A DNA stretch of 64,000 nt from Parenemella sanctibonifatiensis (GCF_002250565.1 NZ_NMVJ01000001.1:744001-808000); one strand, 5' to 3'; positions 25,263-36,941 are shown, counted from the stretch's first letter. Notes: generated by a model not told the origin, from the letters alone. Translations and numbers: made by a program.

Positions 25263-25647
25263 GCCCGCGGCACGGCCCAAGCGAGTCGCACGATGGCCGG
25301 GACCCCGGGCGTACGGAGGACGAAACCTCAACTTGTTGAGCTTTCGCGCCCCAAGCCGAATCTGGCCCCCGAACCCCAACGTGTTGAGGTTTCGACTTCC
25401 CAGTGCCGTCCGACGGCTCAAAGGTGGGCGTTGGGGGCGGTGTCGGGGTGTGGCGGGCGTACCGGAGCGGTACCCGACGCAGTCGGAGCCCGCGTAGGTG
25501 GGCGGACGCCGCCCCCAACCCCACCGGAGGCAACGATGAACTGGTGGAGCTAAGGCCCAGCGGGAACCAAGTCCAGATCAGCGGGCGAGCCGACTCGAGT
25601 CCGACGACTGCAGGACGAGGCGCGAGACCAGGTCAGCGCGAGCTGAC
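25263..25647. other. Intergenic region with two more hairpins (cluster C)
   Basis: No gene is supported. Two short hairpins, CTCAAC-tt-GTTGAG (25327-25340) and CCAAC-gt-GTTGAGG (25376-25389), stand about 50 bp apart with a similar spacer containing CCGAATC. This suggests diverged members of the same repeat family. The remaining bases up to the next gene end show no structure I can name. Confidence 0.45.
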
Positions 25648-26499
25648 TCAGCCGCGGACCACGTCCAGGACCAGGCGCTCGGTCGCACCATCGGCCAGGG
25701 AGATCGTCGCCACGTAGGTGCCCGGGTTCAGCGAGTCGGAGAGCTTGCAGCCCTGGGACCGCTGAACCGTCCACTCCATCGTCCAGTCCACCGCCTGCTG
25801 CGGCTCGAGCATCGCCTGCTTGGTCGGGAACCATGCCTGGCAGTCACGGCTGGACCAGATCCGGTCCTTGCCCGAGGTGATGAGCAGCTCAGTGTTGGAC
25901 TGGTCCAGCGTCAACTCACATGCCTGCTCGGCATTGTTGATCGCCGACAGCTGCAGCTGGGCCGGCGCGCCCATCGGCGTACGCCGCTCCCCCATCAGCA
26001 CCAACGTCACGGCCTTGGGATCGCATTTGTGCGGACCCTCCGGGGCCGGCTCGGGTGCCGGCGCCGGTGCGGGCTGGTCACCCTCCGGGCCGGGCGCGGG
26101 CTCCTGCTCCGGGTGCGGCTCGCCCTCGGGCGCAGGTGCGGACTCCGGGGCCGGCGCGGGCGCCGGGCTCTCGAACCCACCGCCCCGCTCGGCGGGAGCC
26201 TGATCCGTCTGAGACTCGGACGACTCCGGCGCCTCGCCGGGGGTCTCCTCGGGCAGCGGGTCGCCGGGCGGCAGATCGCCCTCACCGGAGTTCTCGCTGG
26301 CGTTGGGTTCGGTCGAGGACGGGCTCTGTTCGGTGGTGGGGGCCGACAGCGGCTGCGCTTGCCCCGACCCACCATTGAGCAGGGTGACGCCGACACCGAG
26401 GCCGACCACCAGGACCAGCGTCACCGCAAGCACGACGCCGCGACGCAGCCAGTAGACTGACTGACCTTCCGGTCCGACGGGATGCAGCAAGCTCCTCAT
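25648..26499 (-). CDS. Membrane-anchored protein with Pro/Glu-rich stalk, unknown
   Basis: The 283-residue protein has a short cytoplasmic start (MRSLLHPVGPEGQSVYWLRR) and one TM helix (about 21-42). A long Pro/Ala/Glu/Ser-rich stalk covers about 45-160. A globular C-terminal domain of about 120 residues has three conserved-looking cysteines and Trp-rich stretches (DRIWSSRDCQAWFP). It resembles secreted or wall-spanning actinobacterial proteins with no assigned function. The start is set by TATGGT (26506-26511 on the minus strand) 6 nt before ATG 26499, a leaderless start. It is divergent from mutY. Confidence 0.65.
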   Translation of the reverse strand: MRSLLHPVGPEGQSVYWLRRGVVLAVTLVLVVGLGVGVTLLNGGSGQAQPLSAPTTEQSPSSTEPNASENSGEGDLPPGDPLPEETPGEAPESSESQTDQAPAERGGGFESPAPAPAPESAPAPEGEPHPEQEPAPGPEGDQPAPAPAPEPAPEGPHKCDPKAVTLVLMGERRTPMGAPAQLQLSAINNAEQACELTLDQSNTELLITSGKDRIWSSRDCQAWFPTKQAMLEPQQAVDWTMEWTVQRSQGCKLSDSLNPGTYVATISLADGATERLVLDVVRG

Positions 26500-26586
26500 G
26501 GGTGGACCATAATCAACGGCTTCCGTCACACCCGGTTGCCACGCCGAGAACCCCACAACAACGGGCATTTTTCACAAGGACGTTCG

Positions 26587-27447
26587 ATGGATCGCAGCAG
26601 CACCGTCACCGCGATCCGATCATGGTTCGCCGACAACGCCCGCGATCTGCCGTGGCGTCGGCCCGAAGCCACCCCCTGGCAGATCATGGTCAGTGAATTC
26701 ATGCTCCAACAGACCCCGGTCGCCCGCGTTCTCGGCCCCTGGCAGGCATGGGTGGACCGGTGGCCCGAACCCGCCGCCCTCGCCGCGGCGCCGACCGGCG
26801 ACGCGATCCGAGCTTGGGGCCGCCTCGGCTACCCCCGACGAGCCCTCCGGCTGCACGCGGCCGCGACCGCCATCACCGACCGCCACGATGGTCAGGTCCC
26901 CGACGACCACGACCAACTCCTCGCGCTGCCTGGCGTCGGCGCGTACACCGCCGCCGCCATCCACGCCTTCGCGTTCGGCGGCACCGCCCCGGTCCTCGAC
27001 ACCAACGTCCGCCGGGTGCTGCTCCGGCTCAGCTCGACCACCGCCCTGCCGCCAGCCCACATCACTCGAGCCGAACGCGACCAGGCTGCCGACTGGGCAC
27101 CCGACCATCGCCCCGACCAGTGGTGGGCAGCCGCCATGGAGCTCGGCGCCCTGGTCTGCACCGCGCGTACGCCTGACTGCACCAGCTGTCCGGTCGCCTC
27201 GGCCTGCACCTGGCTCGCGGCGGGCCAGCCACCCCCGGACCAACCTCGCCGCGGACAGGCCTGGGTCGGCACTGATCGGCAGTGCCGCGGCGCGCTGATG
27301 GCCGTGCTGCGATCCCACGACGGCGAGGTGTACACCGACGAGCTCGCAGCGGCGTGGCAGGACGGCGCCCAGCGGGAACGCTGCCTCGCATCACTGGTCG
27401 CCGACGGTCTGATCGTCGTCACCGATGTGGGACACCGGCTGCCGTGA
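26587..27447 (+). CDS. mutY: MutY-type A/G-specific adenine glycosylase
   Basis: The 286-residue protein removes adenine mispaired with 8-oxoguanine. It has WQIMVSEFMLQQT with the catalytic Glu37, the helix-hairpin-helix LPGVGAYTAAAI, catalytic Asp138 in LDTNVRRV, and the four Fe-S cysteines 191, 198, 201 and 207 with the standard C-x6-C-x2-C-x5-C spacing. The C-terminal NUDIX-like domain of longer MutY proteins is missing; about 75 residues of a small winged domain follow instead, as in other actinobacterial forms. An AAGGA site precedes the ATG. Confidence 0.92.
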   Translation: MDRSSTVTAIRSWFADNARDLPWRRPEATPWQIMVSEFMLQQTPVARVLGPWQAWVDRWPEPAALAAAPTGDAIRAWGRLGYPRRALRLHAAATAITDRHDGQVPDDHDQLLALPGVGAYTAAAIHAFAFGGTAPVLDTNVRRVLLRLSSTTALPPAHITRAERDQAADWAPDHRPDQWWAAAMELGALVCTARTPDCTSCPVASACTWLAAGQPPPDQPRRGQAWVGTDRQCRGALMAVLRSHDGEVYTDELAAAWQDGAQRERCLASLVADGLIVVTDVGHRLP

Positions 27448-27484
27448 CTCGGCCGAAACCGGTCGACATGACTATCCTTGCCGG

Positions 27485-28774
27485 GTGCCCCTGTCCCGTC
27501 GCGCCCTGCTGAGCGCCGCCGCGTTGTCCGTGGTGGCCGCCGGCTGCACCCCGGTCGAGGACATCGCCACGCCCACCCGGCGCCGCTTCGACAACGTCGC
27601 ACCGGCCCGCGAGGTCACCTGGTGGACCAGCACACCCACCGGCGAGGAGCTCATCGAAGAGGCCTTGGCGATGCGGTTCACCAACGCCAATCCCGAGCTG
27701 CGTGTCGTCATCCGTCGCTTCGAGGACCAGCCCTCGCTGATGAGTGAGTACGAGGCCACCGCTCCGGCCGCGCGACCCGACCTGTTCACCATCAACAGCA
27801 ATGCCTGGTTCGACCTGATGCAGCGGCGCGCAATCCTGCCGCTCAACGAACTGCTCACCTACACCGCCGCTCCGTCTGGCGACCTGCGGGTGCCGCTGGT
27901 CAACGCCTTCATGCACGAGGGCGAGATCTGGGGCCTTCCCTTCGTCATGTCGATCCCGGCGATGTACTTCAACCGGGACCACTGGGCCAAGGCGCAGCTG
28001 CCCGACAACTCGCCGCCGCTGTGGTCCGACCTCACCGACTGGGCCACGCTGCTGCGGCAGGCCACCCCCGAGGTCCCCAGCGTGTACGCCGACCCGCTGC
28101 TCACTCCGCTGGCGCCCTGGCTGCTGCAATCCCGACTCTGGGCCCTCGACGGGGCCCTGTCCGAAGGCTGGCAGAGCCGGATCACTGACCCTCAGACCAT
28201 CGCAGCGCTGCGATATCCGCAGACCGCGGCTGCCGAAGGCTGGCTCACCACCCCGGACGACCCGATCCAGTCGTTGCTGGACGGTGAGGTCTCGATCGCC
28301 ATGGGCACCGTCACCGACCTGCCCCGCGTGGTCGCCTCCGGCGCCAATATCGGCATCGGCGGCGTCCCCGGCGCCCGGCTCTCCGGCGTCACTGCCACGG
28401 TCGGCGGCAGCGGGCTGGCCATCAGCTCCGAACGGGACCGCAGCCATCAGTTGACGGCCGCGATGTTCCTGCGCCACACCATCGAGACCACCATCTCGGT
28501 GCCGGTGGCGCGCTGGACGGGCGCGATCCCGGTCCGGATGGCCACCTCGGTGAACGACATCGTCGAACCGCTGGCACCGATGCGGCACATGATGGATCTG
28601 ATGCTGCCCAACGCCCGCCAGCAGGATTTCTTCCGGACCCGGCTGCCCGGCGCCGACGCCCACATCAGCGCAGCCTTCGCGGCCAGCCTGACCGGCGACA
28701 TCCCTACGATCGCCGCCGACCTCGACGCCGCTCTCCAGATGATCTTCGACGAGCAGGTCCAGCCGAACCTCTGA
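27485..28774 (+). CDS. ABC-type sugar-binding lipoprotein, orphan
   Basis: This 429-residue family 1 extracellular solute-binding protein has a signal with an RR pair (VPLSRRALLSAAALSVVAAGC). The lipobox Cys at residue 21 shows it is an anchored lipoprotein. The mature part has the usual sugar-binder layout: EVTWWTSTPTGEELIEE start and WGLPFVMSIPAMYFNRD. No permease or ATPase gene lies next to it, so it must work with a transporter elsewhere or in sensing. The GTG follows TATCCT by 6 nt, so the mRNA is probably leaderless. Confidence 0.82.
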   Translation: MPLSRRALLSAAALSVVAAGCTPVEDIATPTRRRFDNVAPAREVTWWTSTPTGEELIEEALAMRFTNANPELRVVIRRFEDQPSLMSEYEATAPAARPDLFTINSNAWFDLMQRRAILPLNELLTYTAAPSGDLRVPLVNAFMHEGEIWGLPFVMSIPAMYFNRDHWAKAQLPDNSPPLWSDLTDWATLLRQATPEVPSVYADPLLTPLAPWLLQSRLWALDGALSEGWQSRITDPQTIAALRYPQTAAAEGWLTTPDDPIQSLLDGEVSIAMGTVTDLPRVVASGANIGIGGVPGARLSGVTATVGGSGLAISSERDRSHQLTAAMFLRHTIETTISVPVARWTGAIPVRMATSVNDIVEPLAPMRHMMDLMLPNARQQDFFRTRLPGADAHISAAFAASLTGDIPTIAADLDAALQMIFDEQVQPNL

Positions 28775-28790
28775 GTACGCCGCGGTCCGG

Positions 28791-29756
28791 TCAGTCGAGG
28801 TCCGCGATCAGCGCCTGCTGATCGGCCACATCCGCCTCCACCTGAGACAGGTCCCCGGCTGCCTCGGCCAACTCCTGTTCGACGGCGACCAACTCGTCCT
28901 CGGCGGCGCGCAGCCGCTCCGTCAGGTCATCGCGCCGGGCCCGGGCACGTTCGGCACGCTCCGCGACCCGTTCGTGGGCCGTCTGGGCTCGGTCCCGGGA
29001 GCGCACCAGCCCGGCCAGCATCCGTTCGGCTCGGTCCCGCATCGCCTGCCGTCGTTCAGCCTCCAGCCGGGCCTGTTCCTTCGCCCGTTCTTCCTTGGCC
29101 TGTGCTTCGGCCCGCTCCCTCGCAGCTCGATCCGCGGCGGCTTCCTGGTCCTCGGGTCCGGCGACCCGCAGTTTCGGGCGGTCCGACGGTTCGGGCGTAC
29201 GATCCGCCGGCTCCACCGGCAAGAGTTCGGGATCGGCGGCCAGCGCATTCTCGAGGTCGACCCGGCCAAACCCGGCATAGCTGAGGCTGCGCGCCAGCGT
29301 CCCCGATCGCAGCGCCGCCTCGGCGTCAGGATCGGCCAATGCTGCGCCCAACGTTGCGTGGATCTCGTCGAGCGTGGCCTGGCTCGGCGAGGCGCCCTGC
29401 TCCCGCACCAGGTCGGCCACCTCGCGTACGGCCTGGGCCTCGAGCTGCTTGCGCTGCGCGCTGAAACCCGCCAACTCCGCCACCGACAAGGTCTGGTGGG
29501 CGGCCCGCATCGGCTCAGCCAGCTCCAGGAACTGCATCAGCAACGGCAGCTGTGCTCGTACCGCCCGGTTGAGATGGCCGGCCGCGACCGTGGGCCGCCG
29601 CAGTTTGCTGATCCGCTGGGCGAGGTCGCGGTCCTTGACGGCCTTGGCCCGTTTCACCCAGGCATCACGTTGGCTGGTGAAGTCGCGGGGGTCCAGTGCG
29701 TACAGCTGGTCGGCGATCGCGCGCAGCGACGGCAACCGCGCCTCCCCCTCAGCCAT
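28791..29756 (-). CDS. Conserved actinobacterial coiled-coil protein, unknown
   Basis: The 321-residue protein opens with ALDPRDFTSQRDAWVKRAKA, then KDRDLAQRISKLRRPTVAAG, features seen in a conserved uncharacterised actinobacterial family. From about 210 to the end it is a highly charged coiled coil rich in Ala, Arg and Glu. No catalytic motif or membrane segment is visible. TATCGT lies 7 nt before ATG 29756. A terminator separates it from clpC upstream. Confidence 0.65.
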   Translation of the reverse strand: MAEGEARLPSLRAIADQLYALDPRDFTSQRDAWVKRAKAVKDRDLAQRISKLRRPTVAAGHLNRAVRAQLPLLMQFLELAEPMRAAHQTLSVAELAGFSAQRKQLEAQAVREVADLVREQGASPSQATLDEIHATLGAALADPDAEAALRSGTLARSLSYAGFGRVDLENALAADPELLPVEPADRTPEPSDRPKLRVAGPEDQEAAADRAARERAEAQAKEERAKEQARLEAERRQAMRDRAERMLAGLVRSRDRAQTAHERVAERAERARARRDDLTERLRAAEDELVAVEQELAEAAGDLSQVEADVADQQALIADLD

Positions 29757-29784
29757 GTCCGCCACGATAGCCGGGCAGCACACA

Positions 29785-29832
29785 GCTGCGCCCGCACCTC
29801 TCCCAGTGAACACAGGGCGGTGCGGGCGCAGC
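29785..29832 (-). terminator. Terminator after clpC
   Basis: Perfect 14-bp arms GCTGCGCCCGCACC (29785-29798) and GGTGCGGGCGCAGC (29819-29832) enclose a 20-nt loop, 40 nt beyond the clpC stop in its direction of transcription. There is no clear T run. Confidence 0.6.
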
Positions 29833-29872
29833 AGGTCAGGCATTGGTTGAGCGGGGGCCACTCAGCGAGGGA

Positions 29873-32392
<2,520 letters not shown>

Positions 32393-32552
32393 CCGAACTC
32401 CCTACGGCGCGGCTGCGCCCCTCGACAACAGTCCGGGTGGACTGGATGACCAGTCTAGTGACTGCCTCCACACCTCGAACCTCCCAGCCCTGACTGGACC
32501 ACGTGCTGATTCAACCGTGCCGCACCGACAACAATTCCCGCCAGCGAACGAG

Positions 32553-32569
32553 GTTCGCTGGCAGCGAAC
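32553..32569. promoter_or_regulatory. Candidate ClgR box upstream of clpC
   Basis: GTTCGCTGGCAGCGAAC is a 7+7 palindrome with a 3-nt centre that fits the actinobacterial ClgR pattern CGCY-N3-RGCG. ClgR activates clpC and clpP genes in Corynebacterium and Mycobacterium. The site is about 95 bp upstream of the predicted clpC -10 box. Its left half also pairs with CCAGCGAAC at 32541-32549, so a hairpin ending lsr2 transcription is an alternative. Confidence 0.5.
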
Positions 32570-32579
32570 GGAAAGCCGG

Positions 32580-32915
32580 TCAGTGAGCGGCTTCGTACCG
32601 CTCGCGCACCTCGCGCGAGACCCGGCCCCGTTCGCTGACCTCGATTCCGTTGGACTGCGCCCAAGCCCGGACCACGGTGTCGGGGGTACCGATGGTCTGG
32701 CGGGACCGCTTGCTGCGCTTGGTGGTGGGGGCAGCGCCGGCGGGCAGCTTACGGGCGTGACCGATCCACTGCGCCATCGCCTCACGGAACTTGACCTCAT
32801 TGCTGTCATTGAGGTCAATCTCGTACGCGGTGCCGTCGACGGAGAATTGAATGGTGTGCGACGCCTTCGAGCCATCGATGTCGTCTTCGAGAATGATGTG
32901 CATGCGCTGAGCCAT
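32580..32915 (-). CDS. lsr2: Lsr2 nucleoid-associated protein
   Basis: The 111-residue Lsr2 is the actinobacterial H-NS analogue that silences AT-rich DNA. The N-terminal oligomerisation part begins MAQRMHIILEDDIDGSKA. The C-terminal DNA-binding part includes VVRAWAQSNGIEVSERGRVS, whose RGR is the AT-hook-like minor-groove motif. ATG 32915 is preceded by GAGGAAGG; the longer frame starting at 32969 is rejected. It lies upstream of clpC on the same strand with its own promoter region between. Confidence 0.95.
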   Translation of the reverse strand: MAQRMHIILEDDIDGSKASHTIQFSVDGTAYEIDLNDSNEVKFREAMAQWIGHARKLPAGAAPTTKRSKRSRQTIGTPDTVVRAWAQSNGIEVSERGRVSREVRERYEAAH

Positions 32916-33069
32916 CGGGACAACCTTCCTCTGTGCCGCAGCTGAATATCGGGGGTGATATCGATCCATTTCGGATCAAATGCGGCGAACGCGGCCAAGC
33001 GTATCCAGATTGGATCCGCCCCGGCAAGATAAACCGGGATTTCTGTGCTGCCTGGAGTGGAGAACACAA

Positions 33070-33094
33070 AACCCGCAAGCACTGCGCTTGCGGG
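33070..33094 (-). terminator. Rho-independent terminator
   Basis: On the minus strand ACCCGCAAGC and GCTTGCGGGT form a perfect 10-bp stem with a 5-nt loop, followed by TTTTGTGTT. It lies 27 nt after the stop of the coiled-coil membrane protein gene, separating it from lsr2. Confidence 0.85.
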
Positions 33095-33120
33095 TCTGTG
33101 GTGTGAACAGCTGGGCAGGT

Positions 33121-33852
33121 TCAGGCTTGCTGGCGCTCCTGCATGGGCTCATCAAGGATGCCGGGGGCGAGCTTCTGCAGGTCGACGACGGTCGGGAAGC
33201 TGCTCTCATTCCACACCGCGCGGGGATCGGGCAGCGCATCCCATTCGGACACGGCGGTGGGATCCACCTGGGCCCGCCGCGGCAGCGCCAGCACCTCGGC
33301 GTCGTCACTGGCGAGCAGCGCGGCCAGCTCGGCCTGGACGGCCTCGAGGGCGGCGCGCAGCTCGGCGTTCTGGGTGGCCAGGTCGGCATTGTGCTGCTTC
33401 AGAGTGGCCTGATTGCCGCGCTCGGTGGACAGCGCAGCCTGAAGCTCGGCGATGGTGCGCCGCAGTTCCGCGACCCGCTCCTGAGAGGCTTGGTTACGGC
33501 CCGACAGCACGTCAAGGACCTCACGGTTGACCTGGCGGTCCTCCTGCAGCTTGCCGGTGAGTCGGCCGGTGGTCTCCCGCAGCTCGACCCGCGAGGCCTC
33601 ACGCTGGGCGGTGACGCGAGCTTCGACCTCACGCCACGCGATCAGCACGGCGCCGAGACCGGCGAGCACCGCGACGGCGATGCCAGCACGAATGATCCAC
33701 GGACCGCCGAAAGCGGCTCCGGTGGCAAGAAGGGCGCCCGAAGCAAGCACCACCAGCGAGATCACTCGCATCCGGTGGGGTTGTTGCGCACGACTGCGGC
33801 GGGCGGCACTCGAAGAAGGGCCTGGGACTGGTGAAGAAGATGCCGTGTTCAC
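33121..33852 (-). CDS. Two-helix membrane protein with coiled coil, unknown
   Basis: The 243-residue protein has two close TM helices (about 28-66: MRVISLVVLASGALLATGAA and GIAVAVLAGLGAVLIAW). They are followed by a coiled coil of roughly 115 residues with many Gln, Glu and Arg, and a C-terminal tail (PTAVSEWDALPDPRAVW). No enzyme motif is visible. A strong terminator follows. It may be a cell-envelope or division-related scaffold, but nothing in the sequence proves this. Confidence 0.6.
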   Translation of the reverse strand: MNTASSSPVPGPSSSAARRSRAQQPHRMRVISLVVLASGALLATGAAFGGPWIIRAGIAVAVLAGLGAVLIAWREVEARVTAQREASRVELRETTGRLTGKLQEDRQVNREVLDVLSGRNQASQERVAELRRTIAELQAALSTERGNQATLKQHNADLATQNAELRAALEAVQAELAALLASDDAEVLALPRRAQVDPTAVSEWDALPDPRAVWNESSFPTVVDLQKLAPGILDEPMQERQQA

Positions 33853-33927
33853 ATTGCGGAGTCTAGCTGGCGGGCGTCAGACTTCCTACACCGCCATGCC
33901 ACTCTTGATGAGATTTCCCGAAGGAAT

Positions 33928-34431
33928 TCAGGTTGGGTCAGCGGGCCTGCGACAGGCACGTTCGAGCACTCGCCCGGCCACCATCACAGCAAGGCAGGCA
34001 ACGGTGGTGATGCCCGCCATCACTACCCGTTCCCGGGGTGCCGCAGCCTCCCATTGGGTCAGCCACAACAATGCGTACGCCAGGTAATGGCCGCCCAACA
34101 GGGCGCCGGCAACCCCGCCGGCTCGCCCGGCCACCAAGCGGGCCAGGAAACGGGGTGCATCCTCGGCCAACCACTGTTTCCGTTCGGCCTTCATCCGCTG
34201 CGCCTGCCACCCCAGGATCCCGGCGAAGATCGCCAGCGCCACCGGCACGGGCCACGGCACCATCGGCGCCTGGAAGGCGAAGGACCGGCTGGTCACCACC
34301 ACCAGCCAGGCGAGCACCGCCCCCAGCGCGGCGGCGGCCACGAAGTGCAGCGGGGTGAGCAAGCCCAGGTTGCCGCCCTCGGACTCGGGTGGGTCCTCGG
34401 CGGGCTCAGGCGGGAGCTGGGAGTCGCGCAC
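33928..34431 (-). CDS. DUF3180 membrane protein of the folate cluster
   Basis: The 167-residue protein has four hydrophobic helices (LGLLTPLHFVAAAALGAVLA, VPVALAIFAGILGW, GGVAGALLGGHYLAYALLW, VVMAGITTVACLAVMVAG). It is placed directly after folK, the usual position of DUF3180 genes in actinobacteria. The GTG start abuts the folK stop. Its function is unknown; constant linkage to folate genes is the only clue. Confidence 0.75.
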   Translation of the reverse strand: MRDSQLPPEPAEDPPESEGGNLGLLTPLHFVAAAALGAVLAWLVVVTSRSFAFQAPMVPWPVPVALAIFAGILGWQAQRMKAERKQWLAEDAPRFLARLVAGRAGGVAGALLGGHYLAYALLWLTQWEAAAPRERVVMAGITTVACLAVMVAGRVLERACRRPADPT

Positions 34432-35022
34432 TCAGTCCTCCAGCGCCAAATCCTCCCGGCGCTTCACCGTGCTGCTGTCCACCTTCGCCAGCAGGTCCTG
34501 GATCGGGCCATGCCCTGGCAGGTCCGCCTTGGGCTCAATCTCAACCCACGGAGCCAACACGAAGGCGCGCTCGTGGGCGTGGGGATGCGGCAGTTGCAGT
34601 GCCGGCTGATCCATCTCGACCTTGCCCATCACGATCAGGTCGACGTCGAGCGTACGGGGCGCATTCGCCTCACCGCGGGTGCGCCCGAAAGCATCCTCGA
34701 TCGCCATGGTGCGGTCCAACATCGTCAGCGGTTCCTGGTTGGTCTCGGCCAGCACCACCACGTTGAGGAAGGCGGGGTCCTGGGAGACGTCACGCCCCTC
34801 ACCCTCGGCCTGCTCCGGCGAGCTCCACGGCTTGGTCTCCCAGACCGAGGAGACGTCCACGATGAACAGGTCAGGGGTCTCGCGCAGCGCCATCAATGCC
34901 CCCTGCAGGTTGGCGAGCCGATCGCCCAGATTTGATCCCAGGCTCAGGACGACGGGCCGCAGCGGCTTCATCCCGCTCAGGGTGTCGGCATCGATGGCGA
35001 ATGGATTCAGGGTTTCGCTCAC
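34432..35022 (-). CDS. folK: FolK, HPPK
   Basis: The 196-residue 6-hydroxymethyl-7,8-dihydropterin pyrophosphokinase transfers pyrophosphate from ATP to the pterin in folate synthesis. Motifs are LSLGSNLGDR, VYET-like VWETKPW, FLNVVV, the metal-binding PRTLDVDLI (DxD) and LPHPHAHERAFVLAPW. An N-terminal extension of about 20 residues precedes the core. The ATG overlaps the folB stop, so translation is coupled. Confidence 0.93.
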   Translation of the reverse strand: MSETLNPFAIDADTLSGMKPLRPVVLSLGSNLGDRLANLQGALMALRETPDLFIVDVSSVWETKPWSSPEQAEGEGRDVSQDPAFLNVVVLAETNQEPLTMLDRTMAIEDAFGRTRGEANAPRTLDVDLIVMGKVEMDQPALQLPHPHAHERAFVLAPWVEIEPKADLPGHGPIQDLLAKVDSSTVKRREDLALED

Positions 35023-35426
35023 TTGGCTTCCTTCTCGGTGAGGCGGTCACGGCGCACCGTCACCACGATGTCGTCCACCAGCAGCCCCACGGGGGCGTGG
35101 GGCTTGTGGACACTGACCTGCACGCTCGTGATGAGCGGCTGCTGCAGACATTCCTCGGCAATCTCGTGCGCCAGCCGTTCCACCAGATTGACCGGCTCGC
35201 CGACGATGCGGTCCCGGACCAGCTGCGCCAGAGCGCTGTAGTCGACAGAATCAGACAATTCGTCGCTGGCGCCGGCGGGTGCCAGGTCGAGCCAGCAGAT
35301 CAGGTCGACCACGAAGGGCTGCGCATGGAAACGCTCGTGCGGCAACAGGCCGTGCTTGCCACTGGCCTGAATGCCGTGGATCTCGATTCGGTCCCCACCC
35401 CAGGGCCCGGGCAGGACGTCAGTCAC
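35019..35426 (-). CDS. folB: FolB, dihydroneopterin aldolase
   Basis: The 135-residue T-fold enzyme cleaves 7,8-dihydroneopterin. It has IEIHGIQASGKHGLLPHE, close to the family signature GxxxxxxHGxxxxE, followed by DSVDYSALAQLVRD and LVERLAHEIAEECL. The GTG at 35426 is chosen because it follows GAGGTGAGG and overlaps the end of folP; the longer open frame would lie antisense-like within folP. Confidence 0.9.
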   Translation of the reverse strand: MTDVLPGPWGGDRIEIHGIQASGKHGLLPHERFHAQPFVVDLICWLDLAPAGASDELSDSVDYSALAQLVRDRIVGEPVNLVERLAHEIAEECLQQPLITSVQVSVHKPHAPVGLLVDDIVVTVRRDRLTEKEAK

Positions 35427-36357
35427 GGCCCTCACCTCGCTCACTGTGCCCACTTCTGGTCGGGTCCGCACCATATCCCACCGAGGCAAGGGGCCGCTGA
35501 CGATCACGTAACGCTTCGGCAACACGGACGGCGTCGCACTGGCCGACGACCTCATGGGTACGCACCGCCCAGACTCGGTGCTGGGCGACCAGGGCGGTGA
35601 TCGCTGCGGTCGCCACGTCCCGTTCCAGGGGCGGTCGCGGTTGCCCATCGGAAGCCAGCAGCGTCCCCAGGAAGCCCTTGCGGGAGGCGCCCACCAGCAG
35701 GGGCCACCGCCGACCGGCCAGCTGGGACAGCCGGTCCAGCGCAGCCAGCAACGTCCAGTTGTGCTCAGTAGTCTTCGAGAAACCCAGGCCGGGATCCACC
35801 GCCAACAGGTCCGGTCGGATGCCAGCCGCGAGCGCCGCCTCCACCCGGGCCTCGAGCTCCTGGCACACCTCGGCGACCACGTCGGCGTACACGGCCTGTT
35901 CCTGCATCCGTTCGGAGTGGCCCCGCCAGTGCATGGTGATGTAGCCGATGCCGCTGGCGGCCACGACCGGGAGCATCTCCGGGTCAGCCAGGCCGCCCGA
36001 CACGTCGTTGATGAAGGCCGCGCCGGCCTCGGCGCTGGCGTGGGCCACCTCGGCCCGCATGGTGTCCACCGACACCGCCACTCCCGCAGCTGCCAAGGCG
36101 GTCACGATCGGCACCACGCGTGACCGTTCGACATCGGCCGGCACCCGCTGGGCACCCGGCCGGGTCGACTCGGCGCCGACGTCGACGATGGTGGCGCCCT
36201 CGGCAACCATCCGGCGGGCATGCCGAAGCGCGGTCTCGGGTGCCAGGTGGGTGCCGCCGTCGGAGAAGGAATCCTCGGTGAGGTTGAGGATGCCCATCAC
36301 ACGGGTGGGGCCGGACGCCAACAGGGCGACCGGTGCGGGACGGCGTCCGCCGCTCAT
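35419..36357 (-). CDS. folP: FolP, dihydropteroate synthase
   Basis: The 312-residue TIM-barrel enzyme joins p-aminobenzoate to the pterin and is the sulfonamide target. Features are [61 protein letters not shown] and [11 protein letters not shown]. It runs about 30 residues longer than typical at the C-terminus. ATG 36357 overlaps the folE stop (ATGA). Confidence 0.95.
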   Translation of the reverse strand: MSGGRRPAPVALLASGPTRVMGILNLTEDSFSDGGTHLAPETALRHARRMVAEGATIVDVGAESTRPGAQRVPADVERSRVVPIVTALAAAGVAVSVDTMRAEVAHASAEAGAAFINDVSGGLADPEMLPVVAASGIGYITMHWRGHSERMQEQAVYADVVAEVCQELEARVEAALAAGIRPDLLAVDPGLGFSKTTEHNWTLLAALDRLSQLAGRRWPLLVGASRKGFLGTLLASDGQPRPPLERDVATAAITALVAQHRVWAVRTHEVVGQCDAVRVAEALRDRQRPLASVGYGADPTRSGHSERGEGRD

Positions 36358-36941
36358 CGACCGCCGGCCCCGTGCTGGATCAGTGACATCGCCTCGGCCC
36401 GGGTGGCGGGCCGGCGCAGCATCCCGCGGACCGCGCTGGTGACGGTGCGGGCGCCGGGCTTGTGGACGCCACGCATCGACATGCACAGGTGCTCGCAGTC
36501 GACCACCACGATCACACCCCCCGGTTTCAGGCTGTCCACCAGCGCATCGGCGACCTGGGTGGTGAGGCGTTCCTGGATCTGGGGACGGCGGGCGTACACC
36601 TCCACCAGTCGGGCCAGCTTGCTGAGTCCCGTGACCCGGCCCTGGTCGCCAGGGATGTAGCCGACGTGCGCCACCCCGGTGAAGGGCAACAGGTGGTGTT
36701 CGCACATCGAGGCGACCTCGATGTCGGTCACCAGCACCAGTTCGTTGTGGTCCAACTCGAAGGTGGTCTCGAGCACCTCGGCGGGTTCCTGGCGCAGGCC
36801 GGCGAAAAGCTCGCCGTACGCCCGGGCCACCCGCGCCGGAGTGTCCCGCAGTCCGTCCCGGTCGGGATCCTCACCGATCCCGACCAGGATCTCGCGTACG
36901 CCGCGACGGACCCGATCCTCGTCGAAACCTGACTCGTTCAC
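36354..36941 (-). CDS. folE: FolE, GTP cyclohydrolase I
   Basis: The 195-residue enzyme converts GTP to dihydroneopterin triphosphate, the first step of folate synthesis. It has [35 protein letters not shown] with the zinc-binding Cys and His, [22 protein letters not shown] and [12 protein letters not shown]. The in-frame GTG at 36941 gives the usual length and lies a few bases from the ftsH stop; an upstream ATG would overlap ftsH by about 150 bp. It opens the folE-P-B-K-DUF3180 operon behind ftsH. Confidence 0.93.
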   Translation of the reverse strand: MNESGFDEDRVRRGVREILVGIGEDPDRDGLRDTPARVARAYGELFAGLRQEPAEVLETTFELDHNELVLVTDIEVASMCEHHLLPFTGVAHVGYIPGDQGRVTGLSKLARLVEVYARRPQIQERLTTQVADALVDSLKPGGVIVVVDCEHLCMSMRGVHKPGARTVTSAVRGMLRRPATRAEAMSLIQHGAGGR

